The notes: generated by a model from the letters alone, not told the origin. Counted from the first letter of the stretch, positions 12,788 through 28,240 are shown. The stretch: DNA of 64,000 nucleotides from Apostichopus japonicus (GCF_037975245.1 NC_092576.1:43407611-43471610); one strand, 5' to 3'. A program made the numbers and translations.

Positions 12788-14596
12788 CCCAGTAAACATT
12801 TAGACGTCGGATCGACGTCGGGTTTAGGTCCAGATGGTCGGTTAAACGTTGGTGTCCAACATAAGTGCTAGTTCAGAGGTCGGATTGACGTCCCAAGTTA
12901 ATCCTTTCACTATTAGACGTCCTAACGACGGCGGATGGACGTTTGTTAATATCGTAGTTATATAAAGGTAGTCTTTTCGACGTCGGATGACAGCCCTTTG
13001 ATATACGTCGCGTTTTAATGGTCCATCCGACGCCGAAATGACCTATTATAATAGACCTATAATAAAAAGTTCGTTGGATCGACGTCGGTTCAACTACGGA
13101 CAGGACACGTCGCACTGAAAACGTCCCTCCGACGCTCAAACGACCAGTCAGAATAGCCTTATCATAAACGATATACCCCCACCGCATATCCTCACAAACA
13201 CAACCACATCCCCGACTACGTATTTATAACACTTCCGTAGACAAATGTGCGTCGGCAGCGCTTTCATCTTCTGCTGAGCGAACGTGAAAGAGGAATGTCA
13301 GTTTTCTTTTTATGCGCTGTGCAAGACTATGGAAGCGCAGAAGGGACATTGCATTGAAAAGTTACCGACTTTTCTAAACCACAAACAACGGTAAATTGTC
13401 GAGTTAACGAGACGATAACGTGATAAAATTCACAAACTTGGTATTGAATGTTGTTAATTTATTAATTTTCTGTAATTTGCTGAGTTGCACACTGAGTTGC
13501 TACTATCTCAAAGCAACTGATGACATTGTCAACTGATGACAATGACAGAAGTCGGAAAATGTTGACGAGATAAAGTATCTCCTTCAAGTTTCTGCAAATT
13601 GGCAGGTTACCAACTTTAACAAAACTACAAATATATGAAAAATGTTGAGATGGTAACGTGATTCTAGAAATTGCCGTATTGACCGTACAACCGACGGATC
13701 TCGTCAACGGATTTATTTTCTGTAATTTGAAGAGTGCCAAACTTTTTCAAAGAATGTCGGGAAATTAACAAGATAATTACTCTTCAATGATTTGACGAAT
13801 TGCACTACACTAATCTCGCGAACATAGCGTTATATAATTGAGTTGAATTTTGGTTACTCCATAGTGGAATTCAGTGTTGTTTTTTTAATAATATTTACGA
13901 GTTGTAATTGTGCAACACGACACTTTTACGGTGTTCATAAGGGGACATTTCTCACACATTATAGAATAACACAACTTCTTGACAAAAATCGTAGTTCTGT
14001 CGAGATACTGACGCTTTCTTGACATGTCTGTCAAAATGCATATACCATTGGTTTAATTCTAGGTAGACTCTGGGCCACTGCATAGCCATGTAGTGCCCCC
14101 CCCCCCCCCCACACACAGAAACACTCATTTATAGGGAGTTTCATCCTCCATTTCCGGTCACAATCTATTTGTTTGTTAATTTGGTGTGGGCGTTAGGGCT
14201 GTTGCCACGGCAACTCAATTTTAAATTGGAATTAATGTAAACAACATAAAAACAGTACGACTCTTTCATACCGTTTTATAATGTTGGAAAGACGTCCAAT
14301 AAAAGTCATTTCAATGTATACCGAAGAGTCGGCCAAACGTCGGATCAACGAATATTGAACAGTTTCATCGACGTCTAATCGACGTCGACATTGACTGTTG
14401 GAAAGACGTCCAATGAATGTCGTTTGAACGGTACACCGAAGAGTCAGCCAAACGTCGGACCAACGAATATTGGACGTCTGAATCGCCGTCGAATCGACGT
14501 TGCGCCACTTTGCAAACGGGAACGTGGGAGACGTCGGTCAGACCATTTCACGCGACCCAAACCCAACGTCGATACGACGTCAAAATGTTTACTGGG
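12788..14596. mobile_element. Foldback-type DNA element with long GACGTC-rich inverted arms
   Basis: The left end CCCAGTAAACATTT at 12788 is matched in inverted orientation at 14583-14596. Further inwards both arms read GACGTCG, ATCGACGT and GGGTTT in the same order, so the arms are imperfect inverted repeats of about 300 bases. The arms are built of dispersed GACGTC/CGACGT words. The right arm contains a 114-bp direct duplication (starts 14282 and 14396). The centre also has a diverged direct duplication (about 13360-13480 against 13605-13730). No transposase is encoded. I see no clear target duplication, so class and exact ends are uncertain; it is most like a foldback or MITE-type element. 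Confidence 0.7.
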
Positions 14597-14619
14597 TGGG
14601 ACCCCCCATATCTCCTAAA

Positions 14620-14990
14620 GGTTCTATTATGATGTGGAGCTATCAATCGGAAACCGATGATAAATCATTACAGCGTGTCACCAGTGAGCACACAAGTTTA
14701 AGTACGGCTCTGTTTCATTCTGTCCAACCCGTGTTAACCCCCACCACTCCCCCTCCTCTTCTTTCCCACCCTGCCTGTTCGTTCATTGTCAGGTGCTCAA
14801 ACACGGCACCACAGTATTCCTGTCCAAGCAGATAGATATCGCTGATGTAACCTGACATGTTTTCCAACTCTATCTGAAGGAAGAAAGTTTAAAAAATGTA
14901 ATCATGGAATGATTTGCTCTTACATTATCCATTTGTTAATTTTGTTTATCAGTTATTTAAAATACCAGTCATTTTCAACATACTGTAAAT
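14620..14990 (+). repeat. Dispersed repeat, copy 1 (partner at 35262-35630)
   Basis: From GGTTCTATTATGATG to CATTTTCAACATA this segment aligns base for base, with small indels, to 35262-35630 in the same orientation. Shared blocks include the C-rich run, the ATTCCTGT/CAGATAGAT area and TTTGCTCTTACATTATCCAT. The minus strand has a splice-acceptor-like CTTCAG before an open frame in both copies, but indels break the frame between copies, so I do not call a gene. Confidence 0.65.
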
Positions 14991-17416
14991 ACAGTAGAAG
15001 GTATATCCGACTTATCAAGAACCCTTGAATGGTTGGATTTGGGGAGGGTTTGGGCAAATTGACTTGACTTGGAGAGTTGCCATACCTTCAGTGTGAAAAA
15101 GGGCAACCACACCTACTTCAAAATGATACAGTATTCAGCGATTGACTGCAAAAACGAAAAGCATGTGACCATGTGGTTTGTGCTGCCTCAAAGCTCTCAC
15201 ACATAACAGTCTCCTTATGCAAACGACATTTGAATTTTATATTAGACCTTATGTTGGATAGTCCTGCCAATAGTTGTATAATCCAATAACACCAAAGCAG
15301 CCTATTCTTAGGGTATTTAAACTTAAGAGGAAAGGAAGGTGTTGGTGGTTGACTGCTGGCAAATAAAATGAAAGCCATGATCCTCACACTGCACGAGATG
15401 GTAGGTACTATCTTCATTGTCTCAATAAAATGGGTCACATAAAAATGAAAATATTAGTTTCATCGACTCCATAAACCCATCCAAAAGTTTATCCTCAATG
15501 TTGCTTTGTTTTTTAATATTACATCTGCACCTTGTATTTGAAGGAGTGCCATCACCTGTACTTTTGTCAGGCAGTTTATGCGCTGGTAGTTGAAGCCTTC
15601 CAACCACTTTGTTGGCCTTTCAAGCTCTGGCTACTACCGGGAAATGGAGAACGACAGGACATTCTTCCAAGTAGTTTTCTGCCATCCATGACAGAACTTT
15701 TCTGTCACAACTCACTTCTTCAGAAGCGGAACGTCTACTTTGTTTCTTGATTTGCTTAGCTTTGCTCCTTTTTTTACTTTCTCCTTCTCTATTCTTCTCA
15801 AGGCCAACAGTTAGTTCTACAAGAAAAACAAGCAATAAATGAACAGTGTGTAAAGATCATAATCTGTGACTTGGCTTTTAGTTTCAAAGTTTTCTTTTGT
15901 ATGGGCCCAATTCAATTAGGTTGGTAGGGGTGGGGTTGTAATGATTTGCCTGAAGATTTTTGTGGTACTCAACTGTGCCAACCGTGTAGTTCTCAACTGT
16001 GCCATGTGAAAAGTAAAAGTCAATATGGTGTCTCATTAATAAATGGGTTCTATTTGACCCTACCAGAGATAACAATACATTGCCCATGTTTTCATTGAAA
16101 TACCCCCCCCCCCTTTGCAATCCACCTGTCCTGCTGCACCTATGGTCACAAGATACAATCCTTTTTCAAAAGTGGAGAATGGAGAGGTGGGGTGTGCGAC
16201 GTCATGCATTAATTGAAAGGGATTTGAGCCCAAAATTTAAAATTATACATGGTACAATAGAGTACAGTGGTAGTCAGAAGCCTCCTCCTGTAAATTAATC
16301 ATTTAGCTCATTTGTTTAACACTTGTTGGTGGCTGTTTACTCTTGAGAATTTTGCCCCTTGCCATAAAGCGAGAGATCTTGGTATTTTGTTATTAAACAG
16401 AACAATTAGTTTATCTGCAATGTGGCAGGCAGTACCACCAGAATATACAGTAGGGACTTCAGAACAACTACTAATTATCGTTAGGTAAAAAATATGTCAG
16501 CCCAACTTAAACTCTTATGATAAGCAAAGTGCTTTTTTCTGTAGGTCTATACAAACGGTCTTACAAGCCATAAAGACTAAAAACTGACCTGGCACATGGA
16601 ACTAGGTTTAGCCTAGTCAGAGCCTAGAGTTTACTAGGATGGATGCACTCATTTTGTGCATGCATCAAAATGGCATTGGCCCTATATATGCCAGATATTC
16701 AAATATGGACACCTTTGGTCAATTTACCTCAGCTCTAGACATCAGTCACAGTGATTGTTCATTGATAATAACTGAGAACAATTGGAAAGTACCCGATTTT
16801 AAGTGAATACTGATTTTAATTAGGCTCCACCTTGGCTAGGTCACGGCTAGTAAGACCCGGCCTAGCCTCGTAAGTTTAGATAAGTTATATTTTTGTTTAA
16901 CTTGTAATAAACTAATAATAGTAGAAAAGAAAGCATCAGGAGGGACAGTCAAATACACATCAATGACCCTATGGCAGAGAAAAAAACCTGAAGGCACAAA
17001 AGATCAGAACCGATTATAATGCTTAAAGTATATACTTGTCCAAACATTGTTTAACTCATTCACACTACTTGTAGTTCTAGACTAAGCTTGTACTGTAGTT
17101 CTTGCAATACAACTACAAGTAGGCCTCGGCTAGTGTTCTCAGTAGTATAACTATTAGTATTAGGCTAGGCCTATGCTATAATACACAAAAAATACTGTGA
17201 TGCGCATGGCTACAAATTTCGCGGATGCAAAACATAAACAAAGGCATAGGCCTAGAACCTAGCCTATATCTAAGCTTCCTTAGCATTTGAATCGTTTAGG
17301 CCTAACATTGTAGATAATCTTAACTAACGTTTCGACTACGCTTCGCCTAGTAGTAGTAAGTTTGTCAAACCTGAAACGAAACAAGGATTGGAGTGATGTG
17401 GTTGTGATACAGGGCA
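14991..17416. other. Intergenic DNA with one weak exon candidate
   Basis: There is no full gene here. On the minus strand 15816-15716 is bounded by a good acceptor (TTTTTCTTGTAG) and a GTGAGT donor and encodes 33 Lys/Arg/Glu-rich residues, which might be an exon of a nuclear protein. I could not connect it to other exons. From about 16.6 kb the DNA becomes rich in TAGGCCTAG words. Confidence 0.35.
15716..15816 (-). CDS. Possible isolated Lys-rich exon
   Basis: The 101-nt interval is open in one frame, preceded on the minus strand by a pyrimidine-rich acceptor and followed by GTGAGT. It encodes a basic, nuclear-localisation-like stretch (K-K-R-S-K-A-K-Q-I-K-K-Q). No neighbouring exon could be joined with confidence and no family is recognised, so chance is a real alternative. 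Confidence 0.2.
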
Positions 17417-17523
17417 AGCCTAGGCCACAGGCACTCGTAACGTTATTTGGGTGTATAGTATATAATCTCCGTGTTTATATACTATACACCCAAATAACGT
17501 TACGAGTGCCTGTGGCCTAGGCT
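17417..17523. repeat. Perfect 48-bp inverted repeat (hairpin) with 11-nt loop
   Basis: Arms 17417-17464 and 17476-17523 are exact reverse complements over 48 bases, and the loop is ATCTCCGTGTT. The arm runs from AGCCTAGGCCACAGGCAC to GGTGTATAGTATATA. A diverged relative of one arm occurs at about 3034-3085. It could be a tiny foldback element, a source of long double-stranded RNA, or an assembly artefact. No arm-to-arm mismatch means it is young or maintained. Confidence 0.9.
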
Positions 17524-19224
17524 AGATAGCGTAGCATAGTTCTAACTAGAAGTTCTAGGCTACATAGCGTAGTACTCACCTCTTCAATCAAAGTCTTTTC
17601 TGTACCATTCTACTTGATCAAAGGGCCGAGACACATATAAGGGCATTCAATTCCAATTTTAACTTGATAGCGACCAAATCTTTAGACCAAGGCAAAGTGT
17701 TTACAACGCTGTAGTGCATCAGATTCACGATCGCCGGGTTTCGCTGGTCGCGCCGGAACTGAAATACGCGGGTTTTTCTTCTAGGGAGGGTGCACGCTGA
17801 GAGATCGGCACAATTTGAACGTTCAGATCAGAATTTAACTTCTCAAACTGACCTATTTTGATGAATACTGCATCAAATTGGTTAATTCGACCACTAAATA
17901 TGGTATAAATGATCCAGCTAAGACTCTTAAAATATTTAAACAATCATCAAACGTAAATATTATGTTTAATTTTCGTGCATGGCTAAGGTGAATCACGCTA
18001 CTTGAGAGGGAAATAGTTACGTAATATACAAGCTCACTTTCCAAACTAATAACCTTGAATGGTGCAGAGACGGCCAGTGTCCATCAGTGAACGTCCGTGC
18101 TACTAAAGGGCGGATTCTCACATGTACACACTATAATGTTAACATTTCTATCATACATCTGTACGTCAATATATTTCTTTACTTTTTTCTACACAGATAG
18201 TACACATTTTGTTTTATCCTTAAAGTCTTTTGAAATTATTTCAATTTTTTTGTCTTGCTTAAGATGTACACTGACTGTGCTGACTCTTTCAATAGTTTAA
18301 CATTTTCTTTTGTTCATCACCTGCCAATCAAATATTTGAACAATACAATGAAAAGAGTTTGTATTCAATACAATAGACGCCCGCGTCTCAATAAACATTC
18401 TTTTTTTCTTCAATATAACAGATTCGCTTTTATAAAAAAAAAATATATATAAAAAACATCTCGAATTTACTGACAAACAAGTGCCTGGGTATTACAATAG
18501 ATACGTCACATCTAGACACTGTCTGGTTTTAAATCGTTTGTAGGTTGGTAAGCCTTTTTTTGTGTATCCTACTATACTGTCTGTGGTTGGACTGGGCCCC
18601 GAGTGTAGTGTACTGAACTGTACGTTCCCGTTGAAATGAAAAACACGTAAACAACACTGATGTTTCGTCCTTTTTTTCTTCATCATTTTCATCAATTCTT
18701 TATTCAAATAATTTGCTACAAAATATAATACATAGATGGGAAAGTCCCCATAAAACCGCAAATGCATTGGTAGGTTAATGGTTTAGAATTTTACTATTTA
18801 AGAACTCGTTTTATGTACAGAGCAGCCCTTTTTTGTAAACTGGTAAAGACAGCTTCCTAGATTCTTTGTTGTAGCTTCTTGATAATTTTGATAACTTTTG
18901 TAACGCATTTTATGTTTTCACTATTAACTTAGTCTCATAAACTTTTATATGTCTTAACCTGTATTTTGATGTTTTGTATATTGTTATATTTTTATCCTAT
19001 TTATAAATTTTTCTGTAAATTTATACTGGAATAAAGAAATGAAATGAAAATGAAAAAGGCTAGGGTATTGACCATATGGTTCATGTTATTGTTTGATAGT
19101 ACAGTTAACGCTAGAAAGAGAGGTTCCACGAACATTCCAGATATAGCTGGTAATACCAGGTATTCGTTAACGGGTATTTCTGTATCTGTTCTTGCTTATA
19201 CCGAGGCATCCTATTGTATCGTTT
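17524..19224. other. Intergenic AT-rich DNA
   Basis: No gene is recognised. ORFs up to 91 codons have no family features. An AATAAAG-type word precedes 19040, where a 72-codon ORF begins with a hydrophobic, signal-like N-terminus but has no supported downstream exon. Confidence 0.4.
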
Positions 19225-19745
19225 TAAAAATACCATTTAGTTGTTTTCAAACGTTTCCGTAGCCGGTGTGTTCGTCATTCTTTTCTAAAAACAAAAATAC
19301 TGATGTGTGAGGTTGTAACAGAAGAAGGAACAACTATTGATGTATTGCATTATATGGGTTAGTGTATGTTTTGTATCTAAAATAGTAACAATTAAAGAAG
19401 GATGAAAAGGCAAATGACTGATTCTATTTCTTTCTCTGATTATAGACTAACTGACTGTATGTTGCCCTCATCAATACCCGTCGGTCCATCTCTATCCACA
19501 CTGAAATCCCGTGGAGTGTATGGTAAATTTCTTATTGATTAATCGATTGATGACTAATCATGAGTGTAGTTGTTTACAGTTTAAACCATTCCCGTCGTCT
19601 TCATGTTTGGATTTCAGTTTCAATGAAATCGAATGCACCTTATCACCAGGCTTCATTGCAGTAAACGTGAAGTCAGAAAGTTTAGGAGATATCATTTACT
19701 TGTTGATATTGTATAATACCAGGTACAGTGTACTTTGCAACATTT
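19225..19745 (+). repeat. Dispersed repeat, copy 1 (inverted partner at 34640-35200)
   Basis: The + strand here aligns with the reverse complement of about 34640-35200. Shared blocks include TCCGTAGCCGGTGT, GTGAGGTTGTAACAG, GGCAAATGACT, TATGTTGCCCTCATCAATAC and TTAGGAGATAT. A short frame in the middle (C-M-L-P-S-S-I-P-V) is preserved in both copies but flanking frames are not, so it is described as a repeat rather than an exon. Confidence 0.65.
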
Positions 19746-22180
19746 GCAGGTTGTTGTTGTTGATAAAGTCAACCTGCGACATGCTGCATTGAGACTGATA
19801 CGTCACCTACATTATTTAGGAAAAAATGAAATACCGATGATAGATAACTGAGCCAATCGTACAAATACCAATACAAGAATAACTCAAAGAAAAGCTTTCT
19901 GATTGCGTAGGTCATTATAAATAGCAAATTAACACAGGATCGTATGCAGCGGTTTAAAAATAAAGGAGCAGAAAGAGATTTGTTTCGCAGGTCTTACGAA
20001 AATAAATTTCAGTTATTTTTTCGGTACTACGGTAGCTTACGTAGGACACTAGAAATTTCGCTATTTCATACCGAAAATTCATAATTTGATGTAAAAAATC
20101 CTCTAATTGTCAACTGTTTTTTCTTAAAGTAGCACTATGTCCTTCCGAACTAAGAAGTTATCTATCGAAATGAGAACATAATTTTGTTTCAATATTCTAA
20201 AAGTTCCATCCGCTGTTTTGTTTCAAGCCATTTTCATTTTCTTTTCTTTCGTAAAAAGTCGATTACTTCATTGAAATGTTAACGTTGCTTGTCGGAAATT
20301 CTTTAAATTCGAAATTTCAACTATGTTTCTATTATGACCATAACATTACTATTTTTGGTTTATTATTGAAATTGTTAAATTTACGACAAAAGTTCCTTGT
20401 AGACTCATTTATTAACTGTTGAACTTTATCTTCTTTTATTATCTGTTTAATGTCTTAACTGTTATATTATGTCGAAATTTTACATTGGAGCGCACCGTGA
20501 TGGTCTTGTCGAGTACCATTAACTTGTACTTAACTTGTGTTGTCAGCATTGTTGTATTGTCATTTTATTTGACTTAACTTCATTTTTGTTCCTCTTTAAT
20601 ATACAGGTTTAACAGTAAACATTAAAAAAAAATACAAAGGAAGGACGTGGCTTAGAAAACCTTGCAAGGCTTAACGAGTAGTGCCACTCCTCAAGCAAAG
20701 GAAATATATCGAAGGACAAAACAAAATATAATATTTAATGTGATAATAATTCAATATTTCGTCATCCTAAAGATACAACTGTTGAATATAGACAATACAG
20801 CTAACAGTAAAAGGAAGTACGGTTGTTACTACTGTGTTTCTTCAAAGTGTTATATTTATTATTACAGCGTGGATATTGCTGTATTCGTTCATTTACTGTT
20901 TAATCTTATTCGCCTCTTACAGTTGTGTGGGATCCTGAAAGTGATAAGAGTGATCAATACTATGATCTTGATCTCAGCTCTGGTCGTTGGCTGGTGAGTA
21001 GTCTAAGTATTACTTCGTCAGGTCTGTTATATTTTGTTGTTCTATTTACGTCATGATATTGTAATTACTACTGATCGCATCAATCCCCGGAATGGTGAAA
21101 AACTTAAGGGCGGTATGTATGCATGACGTCACAACTAATTTATGAAGTAAAGTAGACATGAGGTAAATACATTATACAACAACAATTACGGAGATAATAA
21201 TGACTCTGAAACAAAGGATTATATAGCCCCTCCACAGCATCATCAAGATGCACATTTCGGTAAATCACATGAAGATACTAACGGCTACGGTGAAATCATT
21301 TTCCTTTCTCAAATTTAAAATACATTAAAAGTGAAATTGTCTCAGTGTTTGATCGTTGATTGTAAATTGGCTGAAATATGACGGATGATGAACTAGATCA
21401 ACATAGCATGATTGCAGGGAACTTCTCAACACTGTATTAAAATGGCCTCCATAGTTCGTGTGGGTTTAGGTGGATGGGATCATATGGAACTTATATTGTT
21501 ACTTTGATGTAATACATTTGTTTCATGAAATCTCATTGGAAGCGAATGTAATACATCAGTGAATAGACACCAAGTGGATACTTATAAATAAGGCGATTCC
21601 TACTAAATAGCAAATGAACACGCCAGCTTATATTAATAAATAGTTACTATTTAAACCAAGAACAGGTTAAAATATTACATTGATTAATAAACTCCTAATG
21701 AGGTAGTTAAGTAGTTAATTGATTACATAACACCCCATGGAAGAAATGTGAAAGTAATGCGATGGGTAATAATTAAAACATGAACATGCCAGATTCAAGA
21801 TAAAGATTAATTACTAACCACTCCGTGAACAGGTCGAGCGAAGCAATACATAAGTTACCAAGCAGCCCTTGGAAATGCCCGCCCCCCCCCCTCCCGTTTA
21901 TGATCGACAGTCCGGTGAAAATTATTCAGTCGGGAGAATTTGCATTTCGCCGGGGAAGGATATATAGGTCCACTACTAAGGGTGTTTTCTCTACCACAGC
22001 GACCAATCCCCCCCCCCCTTGCCTTGCTCTTCGACCTCACACAGCGTATATAGCAACATAAGTAATATAGCAACACAGAATGCAACATTGTTCGTCTTGT
22101 TTACATTGTCGGGGGTTGTCTCAGCATGCACCGAATAGTTACAATTAATGTAGAAAGACATTTATCAAAATATTAAATTA
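19746..22180. other. Intergenic AT-rich DNA with one exon-like segment
   Basis: At about 20924-20994 a 71-nt segment lies between a TCTTACAG acceptor and a GTGAGT donor and is open in two frames. I cannot connect it to other exons and do not call it. C runs occur near 21883 and 22010. I see nothing else. Confidence 0.35.
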
Positions 22181-22199
22181 GTGAATTAAATGAGTAGTT

Positions 22200-22995
22200 A
22201 ACACATATATTAACACATGCAAAGAGTGGTTTAAAGTGATATACTGAACAAATAATCCTAAACATACAATGGATGGATTGGAGGGATGTAGTCATCAAAT
22301 ATTACTAAACATTTAATGGATCGAAAAAAGAAACTGGATGTAGTCAACACATATAACTACACATATATGCAATGGGTGGACGTTGTCACCAAATATTACT
22401 AAACATATAATGGATTGAAAAAAAAAAGGATTGCAATCAACAAATATTACTAAACATGCATTGGATGGATGAAAGGGATGTAGTCAACAAATATTACTAA
22501 ATATGCATAGGATAATTAAAGTAATGCAGTCAACTAATAGTACTAAACATATAATGAATTGAAAAAAAGACGTAGTCAACAAATATCACTAAACATGCAT
22601 CGCATGGATTAACGGGATGTAGTCAACAAATATTATTAAACAAGCATTACATAGGTTTAAGGGATGCAGTCAACAAATATTACTAAACATACAATGGACA
22701 GATTAACGGGATGTAGTCAACAAATATTACTAAACATGCATGGGAAGGATTAAAGGGATGTAGTCACAAATAATACTAAACATACAATTGATTAAACAAA
22801 AAGGAATGTAGTCAACAAATGAAACTAAACATACAATGGGCGGATTTAAGGAATGTAGTCAACAAATATTACTTTAAAAATCATTGGATGAATGAAAGGG
22901 ATGTCAATAAATACTACTGAACATGTAATGGACGGATTAAGATGAAGTAGTTAACACATGTTACCACACATGCAATAAGTGGATTTAAATGATGA
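22200..22995. repeat. Diverged minisatellite, roughly 60-bp unit
   Basis: A word close to GATGTAGTCAACAAATATTACTAAACAT recurs in register about every 55-65 bases, followed by a variable ATGGATGGATTAAAGG-like half. I count about 12-14 units. Units differ by substitutions and small indels, so the array is old. Confidence 0.85.
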
Positions 22996-24354
22996 TATTC
23001 AAAATATGTTTAACTACAGTACAGTGTGATGGAAGCTTGGTTTGTTCCATTCCATTTAGCTCGAGTTCAGGATCAGCGGATTTCTAACAAAGTAACAATA
23101 TGGTACAGAACTTAAGCTGTACAGAGTTTTTTACCGCGAGGTTTAAATGTGACAGAAATACAAACAGTAAGGAATACATTTCAAGTTCGAAGCGGAAAAG
23201 TGGTCCATGGAGTCCACAGTCCCAGGGGCGATTTTTTTCCCAGCGCGGTAAAGGCCAAGATTAGCATATCTCGCTCCCATTGACTGGGGTCCGTATACAT
23301 TAGATTCATTACAATATCAACTAGCAGTTGCTGTACTGAATCTCTCATCATATACCACATTTCTCGAGGCCACTTTGCTACACTCACAACAAAAAAGAAA
23401 ACAGTCCACCAAGAGAATATGCAATGGTACGCGTTTGAGTAGAGTTAATGTAGTTGTCGGTACTATGCCACGGGTGAAGAGGGTCTGTGGTTATGTATCG
23501 CACAACTATGTTGCTGTTAATTTAAAGAAGTTTAATGAAACCGAAACAGTTTGAAGATGATACCACCAAATCACCATGTAATATAAACGTAAGACAATTT
23601 CTGTGTTCAATAACTATAATCCACAGTGGCATTGGCACTACTAGATAAAAGGCCTATATCTTTCGTAATATATTATCTGAAAACCGTGCGACAGGGTTAT
23701 AATAAACCGTTTCAAAGAGTCATAATTTTGAAAATCAAATCAATGTCTATGCTCAAAACTAAGAGTCTATCAGTTTCAAGTTTAAAAGCATCTCAAGTAA
23801 ATAGTCAACCATAAACGGTCAAGCTGTCCAATGTTTTGAAGCAGTTTTGAAGAAATTAAACGCCTGGTACTTATCTGCTTACATTGCCATCGCAGTACTG
23901 TACTGCAAGTTCTACCATCACTTCGAAGCTTCACCCTTGTCAAAAACTAACTTTAAGTTTATTCGATTTATTGGCTTTCAGTTTTGGATCATCAACTTAA
24001 GTAATCCTTACCTTCAAAGAAGGACAGTCATCGACAATAAGATGTGTACACTCACAGTCCATGGTCGCAGTATTATTCTTTACGAACTTATGGATGTAAA
24101 TGCACACAAATAAGTCCGCGCAAAAGCAGAGAAAAAAACAACATTTAAACACATTTTTAACAAAGTTGTCTCAAGACAGTCGCCAGTTCATACAGTACGT
24201 GTATACGAATCACGATCCACTACGTACACGTGTATGTTTATGTACATACACACACGCATAGCGTAAGCAAGAACGCATCAAAAGTGCAAGGCCCAGGCAA
24301 TGTGAAGAGAGGCATGCAAACTAAGGCATCTACCGCTCTGCGAAAATAATCTCG
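22996..24354. other. Intergenic DNA
   Basis: ORFs of 62-88 codons occur on both strands (for example the minus-strand frame at 23181-23387), but none has recognisable motifs or consistent splice sites. I see no gene. Confidence 0.4.
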
Positions 24355-24515
24355 CGTCCCGGGACCCTGCGTCATTTCGGGTATTTCCCGGAAAAAAAAA
24401 TGTAGTTTGCCGGGCAAGTATGGTATGTGGACAGTGCAAACACGAGGGCAAGGAACGAAAACTGATAAATATACTTGAGATGCTGTACTAGTAACGATTA
24501 AGTGATTGGAACAGA
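24355..24515 (-). repeat. Dispersed repeat (inverted partner at 28085-28240)
   Basis: The reverse complement of this stretch shares ATCGTTACTA, TTCCTTGCCCTCGT, TTTGCACTG and the CCCGG...TACCC end with 28085-28240 in the same order. Divergence is substantial and a few small indels are present. Confidence 0.6.
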
Positions 24516-24781
24516 GAGAAGTAGTTTAAGATGGCCAAGTGACAGTAGCACACATATATAAGTAATCATTTCATAAGCCTGGATTAAGTTCATGGTAGGA
24601 AACATATGTTACAAGCCTTCAAAAATGTATAGTATAAAGGGAAGTAACAGTCACTGTGGTAAAGTGATGAAGTATCAGTATACTACATAACAGAAATGTT
24701 GAGACTAGTTGAGACTAGTGGAACACTAGCAGTTGTAACTCAGAGTTTCACGCGTTGAACAATCATCAGACAATTGTGTTG

Positions 24782-27159
<2,378 letters not shown>

Positions 27160-27720
27160 TAGATTATGAAGTATAACACGTATACTCCGATTGGTGGAAA
27201 GTGAACATGTGACGGTTAGATTTGCAAACTATGCAAAACGAAGATCTTTCATTGAACATCAAATACAAAGAAAGTAAATCATCTGTGAATGTATTTGTCT
27301 ACTTTGTTTTTTCATCTCTAACTCGTCGTCTCATGTGATACCATTTTAAAATAACGCCCTACTAGACCGGAGTTAAAGGTACGAAGCTCCCTTAATTGAT
27401 ATACCCTTGCAGAATTGTTATCTACGGATGTACGAACGTGCCTACACGAGCGGGGATACATTTCTGCGAAACAGGACACAGGACTCAAATATGCTCAAGG
27501 TATGTTTGACAGAATCGTGATGGGCCCTGTCAATAGCCATATTGGACGGAAGGAACAGTTTAACCCTCCTTAAGTTAAGTCTAAAATGCAAAATGTAAGA
27601 GCAGCACTTAGCAACAAGCCAGACACTAGTATCAATAATAAGTCGTTAAGCGTACACTCACTCGTGAAACAAGCCTACTCCCCATCCCACTCCGTGACAA
27701 TAAGCCTATTCACTGTTAGA
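27160..27720 (+). repeat. Dispersed repeat, copy 1 (partner at 43345-43990)
   Basis: Shared blocks in the same order and orientation include CTCCGATTGGTGGAAA / CTCTGATTGGTGGAAA, GACCGGAGTTAAAG, CAGAATTGTT, GGGATACAT, CGAAACAGG, GCCATATTGGAC, AAGTTAAGTCTAAAATG and GAGCAGCACT. The copies have diverged by many substitutions and indels. Confidence 0.65.
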
Positions 27721-28084
27721 TCACTTGGTCCCACCTTTGAAGGCCTAAACTGTAAATAATAAATTATTTCACTTTACCATGGTGATTGTCACTACACTTT
27801 ATAATAATATAATTTGAAGGCCTTTAACCTGTGTTTACTACATTAATGATAATCATAATAAACAACATTTAAAAAAGCACTTAATACAGAAGTTTCTATG
27901 TGATTAAAAAGGGAACATAGTTACAAACATTCCGAAGAAAAAAGAACCGTTTTAAGCTGTCTTTTGAGAATTTCAAGCTTGGAGGAATGATATTGAAACT
28001 TAATCCAGGTTTATATAATGATTATTATGTATGTGTACTGCAATCATTTGACCATTTGCCAGATGACCTAACTAGACCTTATTA

Positions 28085-28240
28085 GTAAACTAAATCGTTA
28101 CTAATACAGTATTTCAAGTACTACAGCAGTTTTAGTTCCTTGCCCTCGTTTTTGCACTGCCCATATACTATACTACTATACTTACCCGGCCAATCCAAGT
28201 TTTCTCGGGTAATACCCATAGTCACCTAGGGCCTCGGCAC
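28085..28240 (+). repeat. Dispersed repeat (inverted partner at 24355-24515)
   Basis: See the partner. The best-conserved block is TTCCTTGCCCTCGT followed by a TTTGCACTG word. Confidence 0.6.

Noticed and set aside
19044-19262. Signal-peptide-like 72-codon ORF followed by a splice-like site
   Set aside because: The downstream shared segment is a dispersed repeat with broken frames in its second copy, so a secreted gene could not be supported.
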